This document shows positions 42,705 through 53,228 of a DNA stretch of 64,000 nucleotides, in pieces. Origin of the DNA: Bromus sterilis (Eukaryota > Streptophyta > Magnoliopsida > Poales > Poaceae); the NCBI GenBank assembly GCA_950022295.1, contig OX465597.1, forward strand, positions 183,767,016 through 183,831,015. The letters are read 5' to 3'. Every line of letters starts with the position of its first letter. Within the stretch, counting starts at the first letter, position 1. Made by a program: the position numbers and the translations under genes. A model generated the notes under the pieces. It made no database searches, was not told the origin of the DNA, and saw nothing but the letters and a program-made list of their open reading frames with translations.

Positions 42705-43181
42705 CTAGTGGGCCTGGGCCCATCTGGCGCTGGAGGCTTGCGGGGATGGGCCGTGGGGCTGCGCCGGCCCACGACGGCTGGAGGCAGAGGCGCTGCCCAT
42801 GACGACGGCCTGGCTCGCCCGTTCGCTCTGGACCTGTAGGTGGCGGCGCTGGCGCGACTGACTGGCCAGCCGCCGGCGAGGGGTGGCCACGGGAGCGTGG
42901 CCACGGGAAGGGCGCGGCGGCGTGCGTCTCCCAGATCCGGCAGGGCGAGGCGGCTCCAAAGCGGCGGTGTGACGCCATCTCCGAGATCGGGCGGCTTTAA
43001 TGGCGGGCGATGCGGGAGCTCCGGCGGCTGCTTGCTCAATGGCGCGACGGCCTCGCGCAGCCCTGCACGTGAGAGAGGGAGAGGGATGTGAGGAGAAGGA
43101 GAGGGAGGGCGAGGCGCAACGGGAGGAGGTCACCCACGGCGCTACGGACGGAGTTGGAGGCGGCGGCGGCTCGGCCTCCAC
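42705..43181 (-). other. GC-rich LTR-internal open frame, copy C
   Basis: 158 codons, starting MEAEPPPPPTPSV on the minus strand, ~210 bp after the LTR TATA box. The frame is also open in copy D (160 codons, similar start), but the two are LTRs of one element and therefore similar in any case. Pro/Ala/Arg/Ser-rich, no domain. Possibly fortuitous. Confidence 0.3.
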
Positions 43182-43393
43182 GGTGCAGGAGGCGGCGGCT
43201 AGGAGGAGAGGAGAGAGGAGGTGGAGGCTAGGCGCGATTTGGGCCGTTGGATCGGCCGATCCGACGGTCCAGATCCGCTGGGGGAAAAATATCAGATTTT
43301 GGAGGGCTAGGGGGAGTTTTGGGGCAATTTTTTAGGGGGTGGCTGCAGTTTTTGGCTAGGGAAACCCTAAAAAGGGGTGGGAGAGAGGTGGTC

Positions 43394-43402
43394 TTTATAT
43401 AG
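43394..43402 (-). promoter_or_regulatory. TATA box of family L LTR copy C
   Basis: CTATATAAA on the minus strand, identical in copies B and D. Confidence 0.55.
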
Positions 43403-43870
43403 CCCAGATGGATGGCAGTTTGCAAAAACATCCTCGATTTTTCTCTCGCGCGCGCGGTGTTTACGCTTCTGACCGCCGGGGGTCCATAGGACCTCCGATT
43501 CGGGTAAAACTTCGAACTGCACGATCAGCGCGTCAAACCGGAGGCGTTCACCTCACGTTGGAACCGTTCCGAGAGCACTTTCCTGCGCGCTATAAAAATA
43601 ACCCGTTTAATTATTAAACGGGGTTTTTGTTCCGTTGGTTGCGGCTGGCCTCGTGCGGGTTTTCGCGACGGTGATCGGGTGAAACCCGGTGTCGCAAAGG
43701 TCAGGTGTTAGGGTGGCAAGGGTCGGTCTCTGTCCAGTACGAGATAAGAGGGCGGAAATAATCGCCGATTGATAAATTGGGGATGCAAACACCGCAAACA
43801 AATCAGACAATCAAACAATTCACACCGAAAACAATTTTTTTTTTATTTTTGTGAAATCTGGGCTGTTACA

Positions 43871-44469
43871 ATACAACACCACCAACAAGGGATCTCGTCC
43901 CGAGATCCAGGACGATCCGGGGGAGAGGGGGAGAGAAAAGAGAGTCAACAATCTTCAACACCACCAATAAGGTACTCTGCTGCATGTCGACGTCGAACAT
44001 CCGTCGAGATAAATATCTGCAGAGAGATGGAAACGTCGGAGAACGAAACCATTAGGAGAAAGAGGAAGAACGACAATCCAAGCGACGATCAAGGGAAGCA
44101 TTCTCACTCAAATCGTAAGGATACTAGGCAAGAGGACTGAAGTCAAAAGACGACCAAGATGTTATCCGGAGTCGGAGAAGTTAAACGTACTATAGGAATT
44201 TCCCAACCTGAGATCGGAATCAAGACAATACACTACAAGAAAGGCATTGTAACGGTTCCGATACTCCACACTCTCGAGATCCTAAAGTTTTAAAGGGGAT
44301 AAGTCGAGAATAAAACACTCATGGCACTTGTCCTGACCAGAGCAAAGGTAAGGAGAAAAAAGAATCCTACTCTCCGATAACTAACTTAGTAACTACAAAA
44401 TAGTTTTAGTCTAGACTCGACTTCGGCCAGAAAAGGGATCCTACGGTCGGTAAGGCTCTGATACCAAGT
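43871..44469 (-). other. Internal region of family L element
   Basis: About 0.6 kb, no gene. A palindrome GGATCTCGTCCCGAGATCC lies near 43891. I see no convincing polypurine tract beside the 3' LTR, which instead abuts TTGGTGGTGTTGTAT (minus strand). Confidence 0.6.
44455..44466 (-). other. Primer binding site of family L element
   Basis: TGGTATCAGAGC on the minus strand, the standard match to initiator methionine tRNA, three bases inside the 5' LTR. Confidence 0.85.
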
Positions 44470-44775
44470 TGTAAGGCCCGATATGCGGTACTGTTCCAGA
44501 TCTAAATGTTTCCATCCAGATCTGGGGATGAAGCACATATCGGTCCCACCGCGACATATGACAATGCCATATGCCCCGGATTTCCAACATGATATCACAA
44601 CATTACAGATACAAGGATACAACATTTCAAACAAGCGGCATACAACTGCCTTAATACAATATAACAACGGAAGATACATGTCTGAGTACAGACTACAATC
44701 AATTGCCTAGTGGAAAAGAGAAAATCATCGATCCCCATAACCACACGGGTCCAGGCCCTCCGCCGGGATCCGCCT
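44470..44775 (-). repeat. Family L LTR copy D, left part (5' LTR)
   Basis: Begins TGTAAGGCCCGATATGCGG on the plus strand (LTR 3' end on the minus). It matches copy B 14481-14790. It is cut at CGCCT by the copia insertion. Confidence 0.88.
44771..44775. repeat. Target site duplication CGCCT (left)
   Basis: Precedes the copia terminus and is repeated at 53224-53228. Copy B reads GGATCCGCCTAACTAG across the empty site near 14780. Confidence 0.93.
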
Positions 44776-46487
44776 TGTTGGATATGTGCCCTAGAGACAA
44801 ATTAATAAAGATATTTGTCACATATCTGTTTCGTTCATAATACGTTTTATGCTGTGCTATAACTTTATTACATGGAAATACTAATACAGGTGTAGTATAA
44901 AACATGGTCCGTAGTTTAACTCGGGTAAACTATCTCATTGCGCAATAGATTGATCAAGCTTTCCTGATCATGGCGACACTTAAGTCCATTGACAATGAGG
45001 TCATATCGTTAAGGGGAATGATGTGATGGACGTACACCCACCTAAAGTATGGCAATGTGATCGAGTCACATAGTTCAGCGTTGCTATGACTTTGTAACGT
45101 ATGGCTTAGTCCTTAGACCGTAACGATCATACGTAATTGTCATCTATGAGGAGACTTTGATTTGTATCCCACCGCCTGACTGAAATATGCTGGCTATAAC
45201 GGTGCACTTTGGGTATTCCGAAATAGATGGTTGATGAGTATGTTAATAGATCAGAGCGGGATTTGTCAGTCCTTGTGACAGGACAGGTACTCTGGGCCCA
45301 CTCGGTGATATTGCATCAACACCTTGCAAGGACGTGACTAGGTCACAAGAGATGCAATGATCATGGTCGAGAGAAGTTGTTTGTTGTCAACGAGATGTGA
45401 ACACGGTATGTAGAATACCGACGATCAAACCTCGGACAAACAAAGTACCGCAGCACAAAGGGATTACGTCGTATCGTTAACGGTTTCCAAAAGCGATCGA
45501 AGTTCATTCGATGGAAGCGCAGGGGCTGTCAAGGATTGTAACCAGGTCCAACTGACTAGTCATTGGTCAATGAGAAGAGTCTCGACCATGTCTGCTGTTT
45601 CCCGGACCGTTAGGGTGTTACACTTAAGGGCAATCGATGCATAGGACAGTTACGGGATCAATCGGTGAAATAGGAGGAATCACCGGAATAGTTCCGGAGG
45701 AGGACGGAATGGTTTCCAGACATTTTGAATAGTTCAAAATAAAGTTTAATTGTTTTAATAATGTTTTATTATTTAATTATCTGAATTAAATATTTAAAAC
45801 ATATTAAATAAATTAAATAAATGGGAAAAAGGCTAAATGGGCCCATGGGGCCCATTAAGGGAGGAGGGGGTCTCCCCCCTTGGGCTTGGCTCCAAGGGTG
45901 GGGCCCACCACCCCCCTTGGCCGGCGCACTCCCCCCCCCCCTTGGGAGTTTAGTCCCACATGGGGGAGGGGAGGAGGATGGCACCCCCCTTGGCCTATAT
46001 AAGGAGGGGTAGACCCCCCTTTTTCCAACACACCAATATCTCCTTCTTCCTCCTTCTCCTTCCCGGAAGTGGACTCCCTTGTTTGGAGTCTGCACCTGGA
46101 TTGGAGTTCTCCACCATAAGGCAGGCCGTCGTTCTGCTGGAGTCGGGATCCGTAGCCGTCTTTCTTCCGCTGCTCGCATGGTTCAGGGCCCGGGAGGAAC
46201 ATCGATTGTACTGTACGTGTGTAATCTCTTCGAGGAACTACACCTGTGGTGCTACTTCGTCGCTGGAGGTTTACCGGGAGTCATCCTCGCCGGTGGTGGT
46301 CTTCTACACGACAGGGAGGTCGTAGTTCCGAGTCACGCCAGCCACGTTCGCAAGAACGTTTCCCTCTTTCGGTCTTCAATGGTATGAACACCGATTCCCT
46401 CCATTACTTTACAACGCCATAGCATAGATCTTGGGTTCGGGTACCGTAGGTATGAAAATTTTGTGTTTTCTTCCCCGTATCCCAACA
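44776..46487 (+). repeat. 5' LTR of copia element
   Basis: TGTTGGATATGTGCCCTAGAG to CCCAACA. TATA box at 45995-46004 (CTATATAAGG). Differs from the 3' LTR at scattered positions and a few small indels. Confidence 0.92.
45995..46004 (+). promoter_or_regulatory. TATA box in copia 5' LTR
   Basis: CTATATAAGG, conserved at 52731-52740 in the 3' LTR. It follows a C-rich block and precedes the CCAACACACCAATATCTCC leader. Confidence 0.65.
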
Positions 46488-46488
46488 G

Positions 46489-46501
46489 TGGTATCATGAG
46501 C
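46489..46501 (+). other. Primer binding site of copia element
   Basis: TGGTATCATGAGC, one base inside the LTR. It matches the initiator methionine tRNA site TGGTATCAGAGC apart from ATGA in place of AGA. Confidence 0.75.
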
Positions 46502-47453
46502 TAGCTATACGTAGATGTATTGTACGGGTAGAACACATCTATGATGTGGGCTTCGAATCTTCATTCATTACCCTCCCACGTGTACTCATTTAGCGTTGCG
46601 GCAATGTTTGATGAAGCGGCCCCCGACCGACCTTACGCGTTTACGCGAGACTGGTTCCACGCTTGACATATGGCGTGTACCATATAAAGTGGTTGGGGGG
46701 TGTCTGTCTCTCTGCTTTAGCGATGCGAAGATGTTTGCAACGGAGGGCCCCGACAGGGGTGTAATAGAGACGGATGGGAGACGGTGTTGTGGCATGTTTT
46801 TCAGGATAGAAACGGTTCTCTCTCTCGAAACCCCTAGCAGCCACGTAAAACTTGCACAAGCTAAAGTAGAAAGGCGTTTAACTTTGCTTTGCATGAAGGG
46901 GGGTCATAGGTTGTATGATTTACAGTTTTACTTCCTGTTTTATGCTAGTATCCTAGATATATCGACGGTAGCACGAAACAGGACCATCTCTCACAATACC
47001 AACATTGTGTTCTCCCTTGGTGGGCACCGCCTGGAAGGTTCTCCCATATGGCTTGATGCACCGTACATACCGGAGTTGTCCTACATATTCAACAGAGTTC
47101 GCATGAGGTTGGGTTCGGCAAGCCTGGCATATGCAGATATGGCCTTGCTGAACAGCTAACATCAAGGTTCGATTGGCAGGCTTGACGTATGTAGATGCGG
47201 GCCTGGAACAAAGGAGACCGTAAGGTCGAGCACGAGTCACATGCCTGATGTGATTGGCTTAGAGGCCTACCTGGTTCGCATACTGATGGCCGTGAAGATC
47301 GGGGGAGGTATGGGGGCTGGGATTGTGTAATCACTTAATTAAAATTGAGAGGTGTTTATCTAAGTGGGAGCTTTCTAGAATTTTGAGATTAAATTGAAAC
47401 TCCACGTTATGAACAAAAGTCTAAATATTTATCCTTGTGAATCAACCTTGTAG
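46502..47453 (+). other. Leader of copia element
   Basis: About 950 bp of untranslated leader. A 187-codon frame at 46596-47159 has no domain and overlaps the generic leader sequence, so I treat it as chance. No other gene. Confidence 0.6.
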
Positions 47454-50400
47454 ATGGCAGCACCTCGCCCCTCGCTCAACTTAGGATCATTCCTAGAGAA
47501 AGATAAGCTAAAAACAGATGGGACAAACATCACCAACTGGTTCCGCACCCTGAGGATTCTCCTCGTTCCCCTCAAGATGGCATACGTACTAGAGGGCGCA
47601 TTAGGTGACGCACTAGCAGATGATGCCAGTCAGGACGAGAAGAATGTCTATCTCTCCAGGAATGATGATTACAACCTTGTCCATAGTGGCATGCTCTACT
47701 CCATGGAGGCTGAGCTGCAGAAACGCTTTGAGAGGATGGGTGCATATGAGATTATCACCAACCTCAAGGCGGTCTTCGCACCTCAAGCCAGGGCTGAACG
47801 GTACGAGGCTTCTGAAGCCTTCTTCTCAGCAAATATGGACGAGCACGGCAGCGTGAGTGAGCACGTAGTCAAAATGTCTGGCTACGTTCAGCGCTTGAAT
47901 GCTCTGGAATGCCAGATTCCAGATGAACTTTCTGTTGATAGGGTGTTGCAGTCGCTTCCCCCTAGCTACAAAGGCTTTGTGCTGAACTACAACATGAAGG
48001 GGATGACCAAAACCCCTTCTGAGTTGTTCTCCATGCTGAAGAGCGCCGAGGTTGAGATCAAGAAGGAGCACGCCGTCTTCATGGTCAACAAGACCACTGA
48101 CTTCAAGAAGTCAAGAAGGCGGGAGAAGGCCAAGAGAGGTGGCCCCAAGAGGGATGGCAAGTCAGTTGCCGCTCCTCCCAAGGCACCCAAGCCTAAACCC
48201 GGAGTGGAGTGCTTCTACTGCAAGGGTGAAGGTCACTGGAAACGCAACTGCCCCAAGTACCTAAAGGACAAAAAGGCTGTCAAGGTCGCCAAGAGAGACG
48301 AAGGTATATTTGATATACATATTGTTGATCTTCTCTTGACAAGCGCCGGGAACACATCCTGGATACTTGATACAGGATCTGTCGCTCATATTTCTAATTC
48401 CATTCAGGGACTAAGGAATAGGAGACGCTTGCTCAAGGATGAAGTGACGATGCGCGTGGGGAATGGCTGTCAAATTGAAGTCTTGGCGGTCGGCACGAAG
48501 CATCTTAGTCTCCCTTCGGGATTGGTTTTAGTTCTGAATAATTGCTACTATGTACCCGCGTTGAGTGTGAACATCGTTAGTGGATCTTGCTTGAAGAGAG
48601 ACCACTATTCTTTTAAGTCTGATACAATTGGTTGTTCGATTTATAAGGATGAAATCTTTTATGTTCACGCACCGGAGTTGCATGGTTTATTCGTACTTGA
48701 TCTCGATGGTGACGTGTGTCACATTAACAATATTGAGGCCAAAAGATTGAAGAATGATGAAGATCACATGAAGATGTGGCATTGCCGACTTGGTCATATT
48801 GGTATAAAGCGCATGGAGAAGCTCCATAAGGATGGACTTCTTGAGTCATTGGATTTTGGATGCCTTGATACATGTGAACCATTCCTCATGGACAAAATGA
48901 CAAGGACTCCATTCAATGGGATAATGGAGCGTGCAGATGACTTGTTGGGGATCATACACACAGATGTATGTGGACCCATGAACGTCCCCACTCACAATGG
49001 TCTTCGTTACTTCGTGACCTTTACTGAAGACTTGAGTAGATATGGGTATATTTACTTGATGAAACACAAGTCTGAAACCTTTGAAAAGTTCAAGGAATTT
49101 CAGAATGAGGTCGAAAATCAACTCGGAAACAAAATCAAGCACCTTCGATCGGATCGAGGTGGCGAGTATTTGAGTCACGAGTTTGGCAATCATCTGAAGT
49201 CTTGTGGCATAGTACCACAGCTTACGCCGGCAGGCACACCTCAGAGAAACGGTGTGGCTGAGCGACGTAATCGAACCCTATTGGATAGCGTACGATCGAT
49301 GATGTCTCATACTGATTTTCTTGTGTCATTCTGGGGGTATGCATTAGAAACTGCCGCTCATATTCTTAATAGGGCACCATCCAAATCCGTGAAGACAACA
49401 CCATTTGAAGATTGGCATGGCACGAAACCTAAGTTCTATCACCTGAAGATTTGGGGTTGTGAGGCTTATGTTAGGAATCTACAGCCTAACAAACTTGAAT
49501 CCAAGGCGGATAAGTGCATCTTTGTGGGCTATCCCAAGGAAACTTGTGGATACACCTTCTACAACAAGTCTGACAGCAAAATGTTTGTTGCCAAGACGGG
49601 ACACTTTCTTGAGAAGGAGTTTCTCGCAAAAGAATTGAGTGGGAGGAAAATAGACCTCGATGAAGTGACTGACCAATCACTCCAATTGGAAGAAACGTCT
49701 ACGGAAATTGTTCTGGAACCATCTTCCACAGTGGGAGCTGAAGAGAATGGCCAGAACGACATTCATAATGATCATGACATTGATGATGATCATGATGAGA
49801 ATGAAGAGGAACCTTTTATGCCCCGTAGGTCATCAAGAGTCCGTCAACCTACTGAGTTTTACGGACAGCTTGTGAATGCAATCTCGGCTGATGAGTCGGA
49901 TGAACCTACAAGTTACAAAGAAGCAATGGAGGGACCCGAGTCCGAGAAATGGCTTGAAGCCATGAAATCCGAAATAGACTCCATGTACACCAACAAAGTA
50001 TGGACTTTGGTGGATATTCCCGAGGACCGCAAGGCCGTCGAGAATAAATGGATTTTCAACAAAAAGACTAACGCAGACGGAAACGTATCTGTCTACAAAG
50101 CTCGACTTGTCGCGAAGGGGTTCCGACAAATTCAAGGAGTTGACTACGAGGAGACGTTCTCTCCTGTAGCGATGATAAAGTCTATTCGGATCCTACTAGC
50201 AATAGCTGCATATCATGATTACGAGATATGGAAGATGGATGTGAAAGCTGCATTCCTAAATGGCAACATTGAGGAAGAGTTGTATATGATGCAACCAGAG
50301 GGGTTTGTCGATCCAAGGAACGCTGGTAAGGTGTGCAAGCTTCAACAGTCCATCTATGGGTTGAAGCAAGCATCTCGGAGCTGGAATCTTCGATTTGATG

Positions 50401-51485
50401 AGGTTATTAAAGCTTTTGGATTTGTCCAAAACGTCGAAGAGTTCTGCGTCTATAAGAAACTGAGTGGGAGCTCTGTAGCATTCCTTGTGTTATATGTAGA
50501 TGACATATTACTAATAGGGAACGATAAGAAATTCTTAGAGGAAGTGAAGGAATATCTGAATGGACAATTTTCCATGAAGGACCTAGGTGAAGCTGCGTAC
50601 ATATTGGGGATTAAGATCTATAGAGATAGACCTAATCGACGGTTGGCCTTGAGTCAGAGAACTTAGATTGACAAGATATTGAAAAGGTTCAGTATGGGTA
50701 ACTCCAAGAGAGGCCTCTTGCCAGTTATAAAAGGTGTTAAATTAAGCGTGACTCAATGCCCAACCACAGCAAAAGAGAAGGAGGAGATGTCCTCAAAGGC
50801 CTATGCCTCAGCCATAGGTTCTCTCATGTATGCTATGTTATGTACCAGACCGGATTTAGCGCTGGCCATTAGTATGACTAATCGCTACCAGAGTAACCCG
50901 AGAATGGCTCACTGGGCAGCAGTAAAGAACATCCTTAAGTACTTGAGAATAACCAAGGATCTCTTTCTCGTTTATGGAGGAGTTGATGAGGAGCTCACCA
51001 TAAAGGGTTACGTTGACGCAAGCCTCGGCTCAGATCTAGATGACTCGAAATCCCAGACGGGATATGTTTTCATGTTGAACGGTGGCGCAATTAGGTGGAG
51101 GAGCGGCAAACAGTCAGTCGTCGCCCAATCTACAATGGAGTCGGAGTATATTGCCGCTTGCGAAGCGTCTAACAAGGCGTTGTGGCTGAAGAAGTTCGTG
51201 ATCGAGCTTGGCGTCTTTCCCAGCTGCACTGACCCCATGGGAATCTTCTGCGACAACACGGGTGCCATTGCTAACGCGAAGGAGCCAAGAACTCACTCTA
51301 CATCCATGCACATCCTCCGAAAGTTCCATGTGACGCGAGACTACGTCAGGGATGGACACACTAGGATTCACAAGATACATACGGATCTGAACGCAGAAGA
51401 CCCGATGACTAAACCTCTTCCACAGGTCAAGTTTGAAGAACACCGAGAGACCATTTGTGTTAGATACATACCTGATGTAAACTAG
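47454..51485 (+). pseudogene. Copia gag-pol polyprotein with one nonsense codon
   Basis: ATG 47454 fits the position after the leader. Domains: gag to ~230, zinc knuckle CFYCKGEGHWKRNC at 253-266, protease LDTGS (Asp 306), GAG-pre-integrase WHCRLGHIG from 442, integrase D504-D567-E603 with a 35-residue D-E gap, RT with YVDD at 1014-1017. TAG at 50664-50666 follows LALSQRT. The same frame then continues to 51485 with copia RNase H (VDASLGSD, SEYIAA, DNTGAIANAKEP). Apart from that stop the frame is open for 1344 codons with all catalytic residues seen. The intact protein would form particles and copy and insert the element. Natural readthrough cannot be excluded, but related elements usually read Tyr there, so mutation is more likely. 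Confidence 0.92.
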
Positions 51486-51505
51486 TGTAATTTGTACTCT
51501 AGTGC

Positions 51506-51516
51506 AAGTGGGAGAC
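51506..51516 (+). other. Polypurine tract of copia element
   Basis: AAGTGGGAGAC directly before TGTTGG of the 3' LTR, the usual form in this group. Confidence 0.8.
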
Positions 51517-53223
51517 TGTTGGATATGTGCCCTAGAGACAAATTAATAAAGATATTTGTCACATATCCGTTTTGTTCATAATACGTTTTATACTATGCTA
51601 TAACTGTATTACTTGGAAATACTAATACAGGTGTAGTATAAAACATGGTCGTACTTTAACTCGGGTAAACTATCTCATTGGGCAATTGATTGATCAAGCT
51701 TTCCTGATCATGGAGACACTTAAGTCCATTGACAATGAGGTCATATCGTTAAGGGGAATGATGTGAGGGACGTACACCCAACTAAAGTATTGGAATGTTA
51801 TCGAGTCACATAGTTTAACGTTGCTATGACTTTGTAACGTATGGCTTAGTCCTTAGACCGTAACGATCATACGTAATTGTCATCTATGAGGAGACTTTGA
51901 TTTGTATCACACCTCCTGACTGAAATATGCTGGCTATAACGGTGCACTTTGGGTATTCCTAAATAGATAGTTGATGACTATGTTAATAGATCAGAGAGGG
52001 ATTTGTCACTCCTTTTGACAGGACAGGTACTCTGGGCCCACTCGGTGATATTGCATCAACACCTTGCAAGGACGTGACTAGGTCACAAGAGATGCAATGA
52101 TCATGGACGAGCGAAGTTGTTTGTTGTGAACGAGATGTGAACACGGTATGTAGGATACCGACGATCAAACCTCGGACAAACAAAGTACCGCAGCACAAAG
52201 GGATTACGTCGTATCGTTAACGGTTTCCAAAAGAAATCGAAGTTCATTCGATGGAAGCGCACGGGCTATCAAGGATTGTAACCAGGTCCAACTGACTAGT
52301 CATTGGTCAATGAGAAGAGTCTCGACCATGTCTGCTGTTTCCCGGACCGTTAGGGTGTTACACTTAAGAGCAATCGATGCATAGGACAGTTACGGGATCA
52401 GTCGGTGAAATAGGAGGAATCACCGGAATAGTTCCGGAGGAGGACGGAATGGTTTCCGGACATTTTGAATAGTTTAAAATAAAGTTTAATTGTTTTAATA
52501 ATGTTTTATTATTTAATTATCTGAATTAAATATTTAAAACGTATTAAATAAATTAAAAAATGGGAAAAAGGCTAAATGGGCCCATGGGGCCCATTAAGGG
52601 AGGAGGGGGTCTCCCCCCTTGGGCTTGGCGCCAAGGGTGGGGCCCACCACCCCCTTGGTCGGCGCACTCCCCCCCCTTGGGAGTTTAGTCCCACATGGGG
52701 GAGGGGAGGAGGATGGCACCCCCCCTTGGCCTATATAAGGAGGGGTAGACCCCCTTTTTCCAACACACCAATATCTCCTTCTTCCTCCTTCTCCTTCCCG
52801 GAAGTGGACTCCCCTTGTTTGGAGTCTGCACCTGGATTGGAGTTCTCCACCATAAGGCAGGCCGTCATTCTGCTGGAGTCGGGATCCGTAGCCGTCTTTC
52901 TTCCGCTGCTCTCCTGGTTCGGGGCCCGGGAGGAACATCGAGTGTACCGTACGTGTATAATCTCTTCGAGGAACTACACCTGTGGTGCTACTTCGTCGCT
53001 GGAGGTTTACCGGGAGTCATCCTCGCCGGTGGTGGTCTTCTACACGACAGGGAGGCCGTAGTTCCGAGTCTACGCCAGCCACGTTCGCAAGAACGTTTCC
53101 CTCTTTCGGTCTTCAAAGGTATGAACACCGATTCCCTCCGTTACTTTACATCGCCATAACATAGATCTTGGGTTCGTGTACCGTAGGTATGAAAAATTGT
53201 GTTTTCTGCCCCATATCCCAACA
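51517..53223 (+). repeat. 3' LTR of copia element
   Basis: 1707 bp copy of the 5' LTR, ending CCCAACA. Confidence 0.92.
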
Positions 53224-53228
53224 CGCCT
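53224..53228. repeat. Target site duplication CGCCT (right)
   Basis: Repeat of 44771-44775. Family L sequence continues with AACTAGTCGTCGTCGAG. Confidence 0.93.

Larger units (their letters stand above)
42308..43870 (-). repeat. Family L LTR copy C, right part
   Basis: Continuation of the 3' LTR. On the minus strand it starts TGTAACAGCCCAGATTTCAC at 43870. It matches 55660-57214 closely. Includes the TATA box (43394-43402) and the GC-rich frame (42705-43181). Confidence 0.88.
44776..53223 (+). mobile_element. Ty1/copia element, Angela/BARE-like, nearly complete
   Basis: 8448 bp, LTRs of 1712 and 1707 bp with TGTTGGATATG..CCCAACA ends, CGCCT duplications, primer site, long leader, one gag-pol frame and polypurine tract. 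LTR start and leader style (GCGTTTACGCGAGACTGG near 46635) recall the Angela/BARE group of Triticeae. Domain order gag, protease, integrase, RT, RNase H proves copia. Only one nonsense codon (50664) was seen in 1344 codons, so this is the best preserved autonomous-type element in the window and one of the youngest insertions. Confidence 0.92.

Noticed and set aside
45769..46325. Open frames on both strands of the copia 5' LTR (repeated at 52576-53061)
   Set aside because: They coincide with LTR promoter and leader sequence, occur identically in both LTRs, and have no domain.
46596..47159. 187-codon frame in the copia leader
   Set aside because: No domain recognised. The surrounding sequence is the ordinary long leader of this type of element and the frame is not followed by gag in phase.
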